Below, piece after piece: positions 50,654 through 59,198 of a DNA stretch of 64,000 nt. The position numbers and the translations under genes were made by a program. How positions within the stretch are numbered: position 1 is the first letter of the stretch; the number at the start of each line of letters is the position of its first letter. Source of the stretch: Desulfovibrio sp. Its GTDB lineage: Bacteria > Desulfobacterota > Desulfovibrionia > Desulfovibrionales > Desulfovibrionaceae. The stretch spans positions 186,001 to 250,000 of the forward strand of contig JALHJW010000003.1 in NCBI GenBank assembly GCA_022839785.1, given 5' to 3'. Under the pieces are notes generated by a model that saw only the letters and a list, made by a program, of their open reading frames with translations, ran no database searches and had not been told where the DNA came from.

Positions 50654-52066
50654 TCAGTTCACGTCCGCAGCGACGCCCGCCAGCGCGGCCTCGACGTGTC
50701 CGAGCATGGTTTCGGCATTGGCCGCGGCGATGGCGATGTCGCCGTCCTGCGGCTGGAGGCTGTCGGCGGCGGCCATGCGGGTGCCCTGCAGGATGCAGCT
50801 GTAGGGCCTTTTGAGGACGGACTCGGGGAGCACCCCCCTGCGCAGTTGCCTGAGGATGAAAGAAAAGGCGCGTTGCTTGCCCAACAGGACAGGACGCGGA
50901 TCGCAGCGGGTCGCATAGCCGGACAGGGGCGGCAGGACGGCCTCCCGGAAGGCGTCCAGGCGGGAGGCGTCCATGATCACGGAGTTGAACTGGCAGACCC
51001 GCGTGCGGGAGGAGTCGTAAATCTTCCGCCCGCCCTCCGCCGCGTCCCGGGCGGCGCGCATCTTCAGCCACTGCGACGCGGCCACGTAATCGTTGCGGGT
51101 GCGGATCGAAAACTCGTCGGCGAAGCGCAGGTAGAGGTCCACCCGGCGCTCCACTGGCGCAAAGACCAGGTCGTTCCCTTCCCGCTCGAAGGCATGGTCG
51201 GTCATGTCCCCCGGCGGCTCGGCGTCCGACAGGGGCGGGACAACCTCGCCGCAGTCGTTGCCGAGGAAAAGGATGGGATCGCAGCCCAGAAGCCGGGCCG
51301 CGGAATACGCCCCGGACACGGAGCTGGGGGCGATCTCCTCCAGCTTGGGGAACCGGTCCTGTTCGAAGGGGTAGAGGTTCCACGCCTTGAACACGCGCGC
51401 GAAGTTGTGGAAGTACTTGTGCTGCGCGCCCAGGGGATTGGCGATGAGGACGGAGGACAGCCTGCGCCCGCCCAGAAAGGCGAAGTTGACGTCCCAGGCT
51501 GCGGCGTTGACGTCCTGCATGTAGATCAGGTCGGGCTCGATGCCCGCCTCCACCAGCGGTCTGGCTGCGCGACCCGCGGCCAGGAGGATGAAGGAGCCGC
51601 GATGGCGGCGGATGAAGCCGCAGTCCAGGGAGGGACCGGGCAGGGCGACGAGCATGGGCAGCCCGGCCAGGCGGTCCTTGGCGATGTGGACATGGTTGAC
51701 CTGATTGACGAACTGGGCGTTGCGGATGAAGTTCGTCTCGGCGTCCAGGGACTGGATCTGCAGGCGCGCGCGCAGGGGAGTGGTCCCGTTGGTGCGCGGA
51801 AAGACGCAGTGCACCATGTTGAGCATGATCGTCTGCAGCAAGGCCTCGAAGCCCAGGGGCGTGCGCAGGGATTTTTCGGGCAGACGCAGGCGCATGCCTT
51901 GAAAGAGTAACTGGGGGTCCAAGGCGTCGAACAGGGAATGCAGCGCAGGCAGGGAAAGCGGCAGACGCCCGAGGTCCGCGCCGCGGAATCCGATCTGCAT
52001 GGCCCCGCCGTCCAGGCGGAGGGTGAGTTCCGGGACTGGCCGCAGGTGCCTGAGCGGGTGGGTCAT
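50654..52066 (-). CDS. MptE-like/DUF115 (Maf-type) protein
   Basis: 470 residues. The core has the DUF115 motif LVALPGPSLDCGFIRRHRGSFILLAAGRAARPLVEAGIEPDLIYMQDV, and later SVSGAYSAARLLGCDPILFLGNDCG. DUF115/6-hydroxymethylpterin-pyrophosphokinase MptE-like domains occur in the Maf proteins that modify flagellin with nonulosonate sugars. Here it is next to a nucleotidyltransferase, a CDP-glycerol-type transferase and two CgeB-like transferases, so a role in surface or flagellin glycan modification is likely. The ATG follows TAGGAG. The N-terminal 100 residues are unassigned. Confidence 0.82.
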   Translation of the reverse strand: MTHPLRHLRPVPELTLRLDGGAMQIGFRGADLGRLPLSLPALHSLFDALDPQLLFQGMRLRLPEKSLRTPLGFEALLQTIMLNMVHCVFPRTNGTTPLRARLQIQSLDAETNFIRNAQFVNQVNHVHIAKDRLAGLPMLVALPGPSLDCGFIRRHRGSFILLAAGRAARPLVEAGIEPDLIYMQDVNAAAWDVNFAFLGGRRLSSVLIANPLGAQHKYFHNFARVFKAWNLYPFEQDRFPKLEEIAPSSVSGAYSAARLLGCDPILFLGNDCGEVVPPLSDAEPPGDMTDHAFEREGNDLVFAPVERRVDLYLRFADEFSIRTRNDYVAASQWLKMRAARDAAEGGRKIYDSSRTRVCQFNSVIMDASRLDAFREAVLPPLSGYATRCDPRPVLLGKQRAFSFILRQLRRGVLPESVLKRPYSCILQGTRMAAADSLQPQDGDIAIAAANAETMLGHVEAALAGVAADVN

Positions 52067-52073
52067 GAAACTC

Positions 52074-52820
52074 CTAGCCTGCCGCCCTGGCCCACAGGGC
52101 GGGCTCCTTCGCCTCCGCGTCGCAGGGCGTCGGTTTTCCGGCCCGGGTCGGGACGTCGGAGAAAAGCCTCCTGGCCTCGCTCAGGTCGGCCTCGAAATCC
52201 ACCTCGATGCAGCGGTGGGCCGAGATGTCCACGGCGCGGTACGGGGTCTGCCCGGTGAGCATCTCCAGCGCCTTCTCGAAATAGTCGTTGTCGCCGCAGC
52301 GCTCCAGCGCCTGCACCAGGGCGGGCAGATCGGCCCTGGCCGCCAGGTTCAGCCCCACGGCCTCGCCCTCGGGCTCCGCGACCTCCTTGGAGATGGCCGT
52401 GATCAGGCCGTCGCCGTCCGTGCGGTACTTGACCTCCTCGGCCCCGCAGCGCTTGCGGTCCACGGCCACGGCGCTCCCGCCCGCCTGCAGCAGATGGTGC
52501 ACCACTTCGGGATCGAAGACAACGTCGCCGTTGGCCCAGAGCACGTCGTCGTCCAGGTCGCGCAGGGCGCAGAGCAGGCTCTTGGCGGTGTTGGTGATGT
52601 AGTAGACCGGGTTGTAGCGGAACAGGACCTGGGGGTACTCCTCCATGAGCAGGGTCTTCTTGAAGCCCACCACGACATGGATCTCCCGCAGGCCGAGTTC
52701 GCGCAGGATGCGTATCTGGCGGCCCAGGATGCGCTCTCCCGAGGGCAGCGTGGACAGCGACTTGGGAAACGGGCTGCCCAGACGGCTGCCCACGCCGGCG
52801 GCCAGGATGACTGCTTTCAT
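52074..52820 (-). CDS. Sugar/alcohol-phosphate nucleotidyltransferase (LicC-like)
   Basis: 248 residues with a GT-A nucleotidyltransferase fold. The NTP-binding loop is ILAAGVGSRLGSPFPKSL, followed by VVVGFKKTLLMEE, NTAKSLLCALRDLDDDVLWANGDVVFD (metal-binding Asp) and CIEVDFEADLSEARRLF. The pattern is closest to choline-phosphate/polyol-phosphate cytidylyltransferases, which make CDP-alcohols. Seven bp separate it from the MptE-like gene, and the CDP-glycerol-type transferase precedes it in the operon. Making a CDP-activated donor for that transferase is a natural inference. The start follows GAGGAA. Confidence 0.85.
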   Translation of the reverse strand: MKAVILAAGVGSRLGSPFPKSLSTLPSGERILGRQIRILRELGLREIHVVVGFKKTLLMEEYPQVLFRYNPVYYITNTAKSLLCALRDLDDDVLWANGDVVFDPEVVHHLLQAGGSAVAVDRKRCGAEEVKYRTDGDGLITAISKEVAEPEGEAVGLNLAARADLPALVQALERCGDNDYFEKALEMLTGQTPYRAVDISAHRCIEVDFEADLSEARRLFSDVPTRAGKPTPCDAEAKEPALWARAAG

Positions 52821-52898
52821 GACGCGTTCCTCATGGTTGACGTCGCGGACGGCACACGCCGCCCGCCGCCACGAGGAAATGCATGATGCATACCAAGA

Positions 52899-54074
52899 TC
52901 ATGAAAAAAAGCTCGCCGCGATCCGCCCGGCCACGCGGCGGGCGGCCTCACCGTCGCGGTGGGCGTGGAGCCGCGCGCACAAGGCGTCCCTGGCGGAAGC
53001 GTGGTCGTCCCGTCCTTCCGCCAGAATCCCGCGCAGCGCCGCGAACAGCCCCTCCTGGTCCGTGGGCCTGGGGCCGGGGGCCATCTCCTCGAAGGGATAG
53101 AACATGCCCCGGTCACGGCGCAGATATTTGGCCAGGTCGTACGGGAAGAAGACCATGGGCCTGCCCGTGAGCAGGAAGTCGTAGGCCACGGAGGAGTAGT
53201 CCGTGAGCAGGCAGTCGGCATGGCGCAGCAGGGGGTAGGCGTCCGAGTCCGAGCGCACCAGGCGCACGGTCTTCAGCCCCAGTTCGGCCGAGAGCGTCAG
53301 ATAGGGGTGGAATTTGAGCAGGAAGAGGATCTTGTGCTTGCGGCCGAAGGCGTCGAGCGCGGCCAGGTCCAGGGCCCTGTCCGAGAAGGCGTCGCCCCCG
53401 GTGTCGCGGAAGGTGGGCATGAAGAAGACCACCTTGAACCCGCCGCTGCGGAAGCTCCGCAGGGTGCGCAGGCTGTCCTCGTCCACGCCCAGAAGGTCGA
53501 TGCGGTCCGGCTCGCGGAAGAGCGCGTCGTTGCGCGGATAGCCCGTCTCCCACATCTCCTTGGCCGCGAAGACCCGGCCCAGGGAGGTTTCGGTGACGAA
53601 CGGCGATGTGGACAGGACGGCGTCGTAGCCGGAGTAGCCGAAGCGCAGGTGCTCCCGCTTCTCCGGGGTCATGTTGAGGTCGGAGTCGATCTCGGGAAAG
53701 CCGATGAGCTTGAGCGGCACGCCGTGCCACATCTGCAGCGTGCGCGCCTCGCACAGCAGATGGTAGGCCGAGGTCTGGGTCTTCCACCAGAAGTCGTCGC
53801 AGACCACCAGCCGCGCCCGGGGCAGCAGCCGCAGGGCCTCGTCCGAGGGGAAGAGGAGGCTGGGCAGCCCGGCCTTGCCGAGCAGGGCATGGTCGGCCTT
53901 GTGGTGGGTGAGGAAGACCGGGGAGAAGGGCTGCTTTTCGAGCAGGCAGTGGCGGAACAGGTACTTGACGTTGTCCATGAAGCGCCCGCCCACGCGGCCC
54001 GCGAAGACGGCGAGATCGGTCTTGGCCGTGGCGCGGGCCAGGTCGCGGAAGAGCGCGGCCACGTCCCGGGTCAT
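52899..54074 (-). CDS. CDP-glycerol:poly(glycerophosphate) glycerophosphotransferase-family protein
   Basis: About 391 residues from the ATG at the complement of 54072-54074, which overlaps the upstream stop as ATGA. Family landmarks: LLCEARTLQMWHGVPLKLIGF, SPFVTETSLGRVFAAKEMWETGYPRND, VFFMPTFRDTG, FHPYLTL and the signature LLTDYSSVAYDFLLTGRPMVFFPYDL. Relatives TagB/TagF build teichoic acid in Gram-positives; in Gram-negative bacteria members act on capsules or other surface glycans. Transfer of a polyol phosphate from a CDP-donor is expected. The cytidylyltransferase gene is next in the operon. Confidence 0.9.
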   Translation of the reverse strand: MTRDVAALFRDLARATAKTDLAVFAGRVGGRFMDNVKYLFRHCLLEKQPFSPVFLTHHKADHALLGKAGLPSLLFPSDEALRLLPRARLVVCDDFWWKTQTSAYHLLCEARTLQMWHGVPLKLIGFPEIDSDLNMTPEKREHLRFGYSGYDAVLSTSPFVTETSLGRVFAAKEMWETGYPRNDALFREPDRIDLLGVDEDSLRTLRSFRSGGFKVVFFMPTFRDTGGDAFSDRALDLAALDAFGRKHKILFLLKFHPYLTLSAELGLKTVRLVRSDSDAYPLLRHADCLLTDYSSVAYDFLLTGRPMVFFPYDLAKYLRRDRGMFYPFEEMAPGPRPTDQEGLFAALRGILAEGRDDHASARDALCARLHAHRDGEAARRVAGRIAASFFS

Positions 54075-55060
54075 GACGCGGCCTTGCGCAGCGCGGCCGC
54101 AAGATAGCGGTCGCGCAGTTCGCCCTGGGGCAGGGTCTCGGCCCAGTGCAGCAGCACGGCCTTCAGCGCGGGCGGTGGGATCGGCCGCCGCAATCGGGCC
54201 TCCCGGGCCTGCCCGGCGGCCGGGGAGCGCAGCAGCGCGGCCAGGCTCGCGGCCCGGCGGGCCATGCGGTGCCCCGCCTCCACGCGGGCCAGCCCGGCCG
54301 CGGCCAGGGCCGCGCACCTTCCGGGCTCGGACAGCAGGGCGGCCGCGCGCGCCGCCGCGTCGGCCGCGTCGCCGCCCTCGTAAATCTGCACGCACTCCCC
54401 GTCCGGGAACAACTCCTCCTGGCCGTGCCCGATGCGCGGCGTGAGCAGGCAGGAACCGCAGGCCAGGGCCTCGAAGACACGGAAGTTCAGGTCTCCGCGC
54501 TCGGCCACGTTCAGGACCACGCGGGCCAGGGGAAACAGTTCGCGGTAGGTTCCGCGCATGACCTGCAGCCGCCCCGGCAGAAGCTGCCCGAGTTCGCCGA
54601 GGAAGGCGTGGCGGGCGGGCGTCAGCTCGGCATCGACCTTGCCCACGAAGAGCACGTCCCAGCATTTTTCCGCGCCGGGCGCGGGCTGGTCCTCGTCGCG
54701 CGGAAAGGGCGGCAGCCACAGCACGCGCTCCGGCGAGAGGCTGTCCGCGAACCAGGGCAGATGGTCGCGCAGGCTCACGGCGCAGCAGTCGAAGGCCTGG
54801 GCGTAGGCCGGATACCAGCTGTGGATGTGGGAATCCACGGCGTAAAAGCAGGTCAGGCAGGGAAAGGCCTCGACGCCCACCAGGGGCGGGGGGAAGCTGC
54901 GGTCCGCGTAAACCACGACGTCGGGCGCGAAGCCCGCCTCCCGGCAGACGTCCTCCCAATCCAGGGCGCGGGGCTTGGGCAGGGCCACGAAGGCCGTCTG
55001 GAAGCCCTGCTCGGGCATGTGGTGCCGGAAGGCGGGAAAGCCCAGCCAGGCGAGCTTCAC
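54071..55060 (-). CDS. CgeB-like glycosyltransferase (first gene of the glycan operon)
   Basis: About 329 residues from a GTG at the complement of 55058-55060 (AAGGAG upstream). The body has the CgeB-group hallmarks: CFYAVDSHIHSWYPAYA, WDVLFVGKVDAELTPARHAFL, and the C-terminal donor-binding VVLNVAERGDLNFRVFEALACGSCLLTPRIG. The C-terminal 80 residues are helical. It starts the operon with a stop overlapping the CDP-glycerol-type transferase by four bases. A 177-bp spacer separates it from uvrA, in which I see no clear promoter. Confidence 0.87.
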   Translation of the reverse strand: MKLAWLGFPAFRHHMPEQGFQTAFVALPKPRALDWEDVCREAGFAPDVVVYADRSFPPPLVGVEAFPCLTCFYAVDSHIHSWYPAYAQAFDCCAVSLRDHLPWFADSLSPERVLWLPPFPRDEDQPAPGAEKCWDVLFVGKVDAELTPARHAFLGELGQLLPGRLQVMRGTYRELFPLARVVLNVAERGDLNFRVFEALACGSCLLTPRIGHGQEELFPDGECVQIYEGGDAADAAARAAALLSEPGRCAALAAAGLARVEAGHRMARRAASLAALLRSPAAGQAREARLRRPIPPPALKAVLLHWAETLPQGELRDRYLAAALRKAAS

Positions 55061-55237
55061 GCGGCCGCTCCTTGCGGTGGGAGGTGTCCCGGTTCCGCGC
55101 CGCCCGCGGGACGGCGCGGACGCACGACGGTGCGGTTTTCTAAGCCAGTTCCGGAGGCAAGGCAAGGCGGGCCGGACCGGGCTGCGTCAGCTTTCCGACG
55201 CCTTTGCCCGGCGGCCGCCCGGCCTGCCGTCCATCCT

Positions 55238-57991
55238 TTAGAGTTTCATGAAGCCGCCGGTGACGCTCGCCGGGTCGTCCGCGATCCCCTCCGGCGTTCC
55301 CTGGCTGATGATGCGGCCGCCCGCCTCGCCGCCGCCGGGGCCGAGGTCGATGACCCAGTCGGCGCAGGCCACCACGTCCAGGTTGTGCTCGATGACCACC
55401 ACCGTGGCGCCCTTGTCCACGAGGCGGTGCAGGACCTGGATGAGCTTGCCCACCTCGTGCATGTGCAGGCCCGTGGTGGGCTCGTCCAGCACGTAGAGCG
55501 CGCCGGGCAGGGAGCGCTTGCCCAGTTCGCGGCTGACCTTGATGCGCTGCGCCTCGCCGCCCGAGAGGGTGGTGGCGGGCTGGCCCAGGTGCAGATAGTC
55601 CAGCCCCACCTCGTCCAGCACATGCAGGCGGCGCTTGAGCACCGGATAGGCCGAGAAGAAATCCAGGGCCTGACGCACGGTGAGGTCCAGCACCTCGGAG
55701 ATGGAGAGGCCCTTGTAGCGCACGTCCAGGGTCTCCGCCGTGTAGCGCTTGCCGCCGCAGACCGGGCAGGTGACGTAGACGTCGGGCAAAAAATGCATCT
55801 CCACCCTGATCTGGCCGTCGCCCTTGCAGTTCTCGCAGCGCCCGCCGGGCACGTTGAAACTGAAGCGGCCCGGCTTGTAGCCGCGCTGCTTGGCCTCCTT
55901 GGTGGCGGCGAAGATGTTCCTGATCTCGTCGAAGATCTTGGTGTAAGTGGCGGGGTTGGAGCGGGGCGTGCGGCCGATGGGGGTCTGGTCGATGGCCACT
56001 ATCTTCTCGATGGCGGCGAGGTTCTCGAAGCCGCGCAGACTGCCCGGCCGGTCTGCCTTGACGCCCTGGGCCAGGGCCGCGTGGGCGTAGAGCGTGTCGA
56101 TGACCAGCGAACTTTTGCCCGAACCCGAGACGCCGGTGACCACCGTGAGGCAGCCGAGGGGAATGGCGCAGTCCACGTCCTTGAGGTTGTTCGTGGTCAC
56201 GCCGCGCATGACGAGGTGGCCGCGCGGCTCGCGGCGTTTCTCCGGCCGCTCGATGACGAGGTCGCCGCGCAGGTAGCGGGCGGTGAGGGTCTCGGCCTCC
56301 TTGAGCAGCTCGTGCACCCCGCCCTGAAAGACCACCTCGCCGCCGCGAAGCCCCGAGCCCGGTCCCAGCTCGATGACGTGGTCCGCCGCCACGATGGTCT
56401 CCTCGTCGTGCTCCACCACCAGCACGGTGTTGCCGCGCTGCTGCAGGTCCCGAAGGGTTCCCAGGAGCCGCTCGTTGTCGCGCGGGTGCAGGCCGATGGA
56501 GGGCTCGTCCAGCACGTAGGTCACGCCCACGAGGCCGGAGCCGAGCTGACCCGCCAGACGGATGCGCTGCGCCTCGCCGCCCGAGAGGGTGGACATCTCG
56601 CGCGCCAGGGAGAGGTAGTCGAGGCCCACGTTGACCAGAAAGCCCAGGCGATGGGTGAGTTCCTTGAGCAGCGGCTCGGCGATGATGCTCTCGCTCGCGT
56701 CGAAGGAGAGGCCGGAGAGCCAGGCAAGGGCGCGCACGATGGGCAGGGAGGTGAAGTCGTGGATGCTTTTGCCCTCCACGCGCACCGCCAGGGACTCGGG
56801 GCGCAGGCGCGCGCCGCCGCAGGCCGGGCAGGGCGCGGTCTGGCGGTAGCGGGCAAGCTCGTCGCGCCAGATCTGGCCGTACTCCATGCCCTGCTCCAGG
56901 ATGCGCACCACGCCTTCCCAGCCCGCGGCCTCGTCGCCGTGAAAGAGCGCGTGCAGCGCCTCGGGCGGGTAGTCGGCCAGGGGCGTGTCCAGGCTGAAGC
57001 CGTGCGCTTTGGCGAGGCGGGCGAGCGGCCCGGCGTGACGGCCCGGGCCGGTCTTCCAGGGCAGAACCGCTCCCTGGTTCAGGGACAGGCCGCGATTGGG
57101 CGCGATGAGGGCGGGTTCGAAGTACTCGATGCTGCCCAGGCCCGAGCAATGCGGGCACGCGCCCTGCGGGCTGTTGAAGGAGAAGAGCTGCGGCGTGAGC
57201 CTGGGCAGACTGACGCGGCATTCGGGACAGACGGAGAGGGTGCTCATGAGCCGGTCCGGCCCTTTCGCGCCGTCCGCCAGTACCTCGGCCACGATCAGAC
57301 GGTCCTCGCCCCATTTCAGGGCCAGCTCCACCGAGTCCGTGAGCCGCGAACGCAGGCCGTCGCGCACCGCGAGGCGGTCCACGACCAGCTCCAGAGTGTG
57401 TTTCTTCTTTTTGTCGAGGTCAGGCGCCTCGTCGATGGTCATGACCTCGCCGTTCACCCGCACGCGGGCGAAGCCCTCCTTCTTCAGCTTGGCCAGAAGG
57501 TCCTTGAACGCGCCCTTCTTCTGTTCGGCCAGGGGGGCCATAAGCAGGAACTTCGTGCCTTCGGGCAGGGCCAGGATGGCCTGCACGATCTCGTCCACGG
57601 TCTGGGACCGGATGGGCTTGCCGCACTCCGGGCAGTGGAAGCGCCCCAGGCGCGCCCAGAAGACGCGCAAAAAGTCGTAGATCTCGGTCACGGTGCCCAC
57701 GGTGGAGCGCGGGTTGCGGCCCGTGGTCTGCTGCTCCAGGGAGATGGCCGGGGAAAGCCCCTCGATCTTGTCCACCAGGGGCTTGTCGAGCTGGGGCAGG
57801 AACTGCCGGGCGTAAGCCGAGAGGGATTCGACGTAGCGGCGCTGGCCCTCGGCGTAGACGATGTCGAAGGCCAGGGTGGACTTGCCCGACCCCGAGGGGC
57901 CGCAGATGACCACGAGCTTGTCGCGGGGGATGTCGAGGGTCAGGTTCTTGAGATTGTGCTGGCGTGCGCCTTCGATGCGGATGACGGACAT
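55238..57991 (-). CDS. uvrA: Excinuclease ABC subunit A
   Basis: DNA-damage recognition ATPase of nucleotide-excision repair. 917 residues, slightly short for the family. Two ABC modules: Walker A GPSGSGKST (31-39) and TGVSGSGKSS (about 620), each with an LSGGEAQRI signature, and VLDEPSIGLHPRDN and VLDEPTTGLHMHEV. The insertion-domain zinc sites are CPECGKPI and CPECRVSLP, and the C-terminal zinc module is CENCKGDGQ / CPVCGGKRY. It is monocistronic in appearance, with the CsoR-type regulator gene behind it on the same strand. Confidence 0.97.
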   Translation of the reverse strand: MSVIRIEGARQHNLKNLTLDIPRDKLVVICGPSGSGKSTLAFDIVYAEGQRRYVESLSAYARQFLPQLDKPLVDKIEGLSPAISLEQQTTGRNPRSTVGTVTEIYDFLRVFWARLGRFHCPECGKPIRSQTVDEIVQAILALPEGTKFLLMAPLAEQKKGAFKDLLAKLKKEGFARVRVNGEVMTIDEAPDLDKKKKHTLELVVDRLAVRDGLRSRLTDSVELALKWGEDRLIVAEVLADGAKGPDRLMSTLSVCPECRVSLPRLTPQLFSFNSPQGACPHCSGLGSIEYFEPALIAPNRGLSLNQGAVLPWKTGPGRHAGPLARLAKAHGFSLDTPLADYPPEALHALFHGDEAAGWEGVVRILEQGMEYGQIWRDELARYRQTAPCPACGGARLRPESLAVRVEGKSIHDFTSLPIVRALAWLSGLSFDASESIIAEPLLKELTHRLGFLVNVGLDYLSLAREMSTLSGGEAQRIRLAGQLGSGLVGVTYVLDEPSIGLHPRDNERLLGTLRDLQQRGNTVLVVEHDEETIVAADHVIELGPGSGLRGGEVVFQGGVHELLKEAETLTARYLRGDLVIERPEKRREPRGHLVMRGVTTNNLKDVDCAIPLGCLTVVTGVSGSGKSSLVIDTLYAHAALAQGVKADRPGSLRGFENLAAIEKIVAIDQTPIGRTPRSNPATYTKIFDEIRNIFAATKEAKQRGYKPGRFSFNVPGGRCENCKGDGQIRVEMHFLPDVYVTCPVCGGKRYTAETLDVRYKGLSISEVLDLTVRQALDFFSAYPVLKRRLHVLDEVGLDYLHLGQPATTLSGGEAQRIKVSRELGKRSLPGALYVLDEPTTGLHMHEVGKLIQVLHRLVDKGATVVVIEHNLDVVACADWVIDLGPGGGEAGGRIISQGTPEGIADDPASVTGGFMKL

Positions 57992-58129
57992 GCTTCCTCC
58001 GGCGGCGAAAAGCCGCAGGCCGGGAAGGTAACACCGAACCGGCGAAAGGCAAGCGGACGGGACGGGAAAGGCGGGGACGCCCCTCCCCGGGACGGCCGCC
58101 GGTCCTTCCGGACGGCGCTGCTCCGGTTG

Positions 58130-58423
58130 CTACCCGTCGATGAAGTTGGTCAGGACCTGGATGGTCTTCTCCATCTTCTGGCGCACCTCGGGGGTGTCGC
58201 CCTGCTCCTGCAGGCGGGCGTAGCAGGTGGCGACGTAGCGCTTGAGGATCAGGCTGGTGGTGGACTTGAGCGCGGAGCGCACGGCGCGGACCTGGATGAG
58301 GATGTCCTCGCACTCCTTGCTCTCCTGCACCATGTTCTGGATGCCCCTGATCTGGCCTTCGATCTTGCGCAGGCGCGAGAGCACGTTCTTCTGGATCTCG
58401 TCGAGTTCGGGCTTGGCGTTCAT
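58130..58423 (-). CDS. CsoR/FrmR-family repressor, CstR-like Cys-Tyr-Cys site
   Basis: 97-residue all-helical tetrameric repressor (DUF156). Start ATG at the complement of 58421-58423; longer forms have no family match. The DNA-facing helix is VLSRLRKIEGQIRGIQNMV. The sensing positions are Cys38 (KECED), then Tyr63 and Cys67 (RYVATC). Cu- and formaldehyde-sensing relatives have Cys-His-Cys or Cys-His-His with the same 25 and 29 spacing; loss of the His with both Cys kept is the pattern of persulfide sensors such as CstR. Divergent from the TorD-like gene and close to two rhodaneses, which fits a sulfur-sensing role. Confidence 0.87.
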   Translation of the reverse strand: MNAKPELDEIQKNVLSRLRKIEGQIRGIQNMVQESKECEDILIQVRAVRSALKSTTSLILKRYVATCYARLQEQGDTPEVRQKMEKTIQVLTNFIDG

Positions 58424-58520
58424 GGCGAAGCAGCCTCCAGATTCCGTCAAGGCTGTTGAGCTTGGCGGGAGAGTAAGATAATCGTCGCTTTCTGAACCGC
58501 TGACACGGGAGACGCCACGC

Positions 58521-59198
58521 ATGACGCGACGCGACGCACAGCCTGCACGGACGGCCCTTGGCCTTCGTCCGTTGGTGGAATTCCTGGCAAGCGTCTTCTG
58601 GGGCGGAGACCCGGAAAACGGCATCGCTGCGCTCCTTAACCGAATTTCAGACCTCGGGCAATCGGTTTCCCTGGCCGGTTCCGCCGCCGGGGCGGCCCAT
58701 GCGGATCTGGCGCGCTGCGCGGACGAGGCCGGAAGCGACGCCGGCCGCGACCTCGAGGCCGCCTACGTGGCCCTGTTCGTGGCCGCCCGCGGGCCTGTTC
58801 CAGCCCCGCTCTACCAGTCCTGCCACGAGGAGGGACGGCTGATGGGCGAGGCCGCCCTGGCCATGAACCGTCGCCTGGCCGCGGCCGGGCTGGCCGTGGG
58901 CTCGGAACTCTCCGAGCCCGCCGACCACCTCTGCATCGAACTCGAATACCTCTACTGGCTGCTGGACCGGGCCGCCTCGGGCCACGCCGCGTCCCTGGCC
59001 GAGGCCGCGGGCTTCGCCCGAAACGTCATGTTGCCCTGGGTGCGGCGTTTCGCGGCCAAGGTCGAGGAGGCCTGCGCCCCGCCGTTCTTCGCCGCCGCCG
59101 CGCGGCTGCTCCCGGCCGTGCTCGACGCCGTGGCCGCGCTCGACCAGACGGAGGCTCACGGCCTGCCCCCGGACCACTCCTGCCACCCTTCCACGTAG
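58521..59198 (+). CDS. TorD/DmsD-family molybdoenzyme chaperone
   Basis: 225 residues, all helical. Family hallmarks are the YVALFVAARGPVPAPLYQSCHEEGRLMGE segment and SEPADHLCIELEYLYWLL (ExDH core). Such chaperones bind the Tat signal of a molybdopterin enzyme until its cofactor is inserted. The obvious client is the reductase catalytic subunit encoded at 62.4-64 kb. It lies divergent from the CsoR-type repressor over a 97-bp spacer, which therefore holds both promoters (GATAAT at 58477-58482 is a possible -10). Its end overlaps, on the opposite strand, the extended end of the exported rhodanese. Confidence 0.88.
   Translation: MTRRDAQPARTALGLRPLVEFLASVFWGGDPENGIAALLNRISDLGQSVSLAGSAAGAAHADLARCADEAGSDAGRDLEAAYVALFVAARGPVPAPLYQSCHEEGRLMGEAALAMNRRLAAAGLAVGSELSEPADHLCIELEYLYWLLDRAASGHAASLAEAAGFARNVMLPWVRRFAAKVEEACAPPFFAAAARLLPAVLDAVAALDQTEAHGLPPDHSCHPST

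Noticed and set aside
54146..58459. Very long plus-strand ORF (over 1,400 codons) opposite the glycan operon and uvrA
   Set aside because: It is antisense to uvrA and a transferase, both identified by motifs; composition is that of a codon-position shadow.
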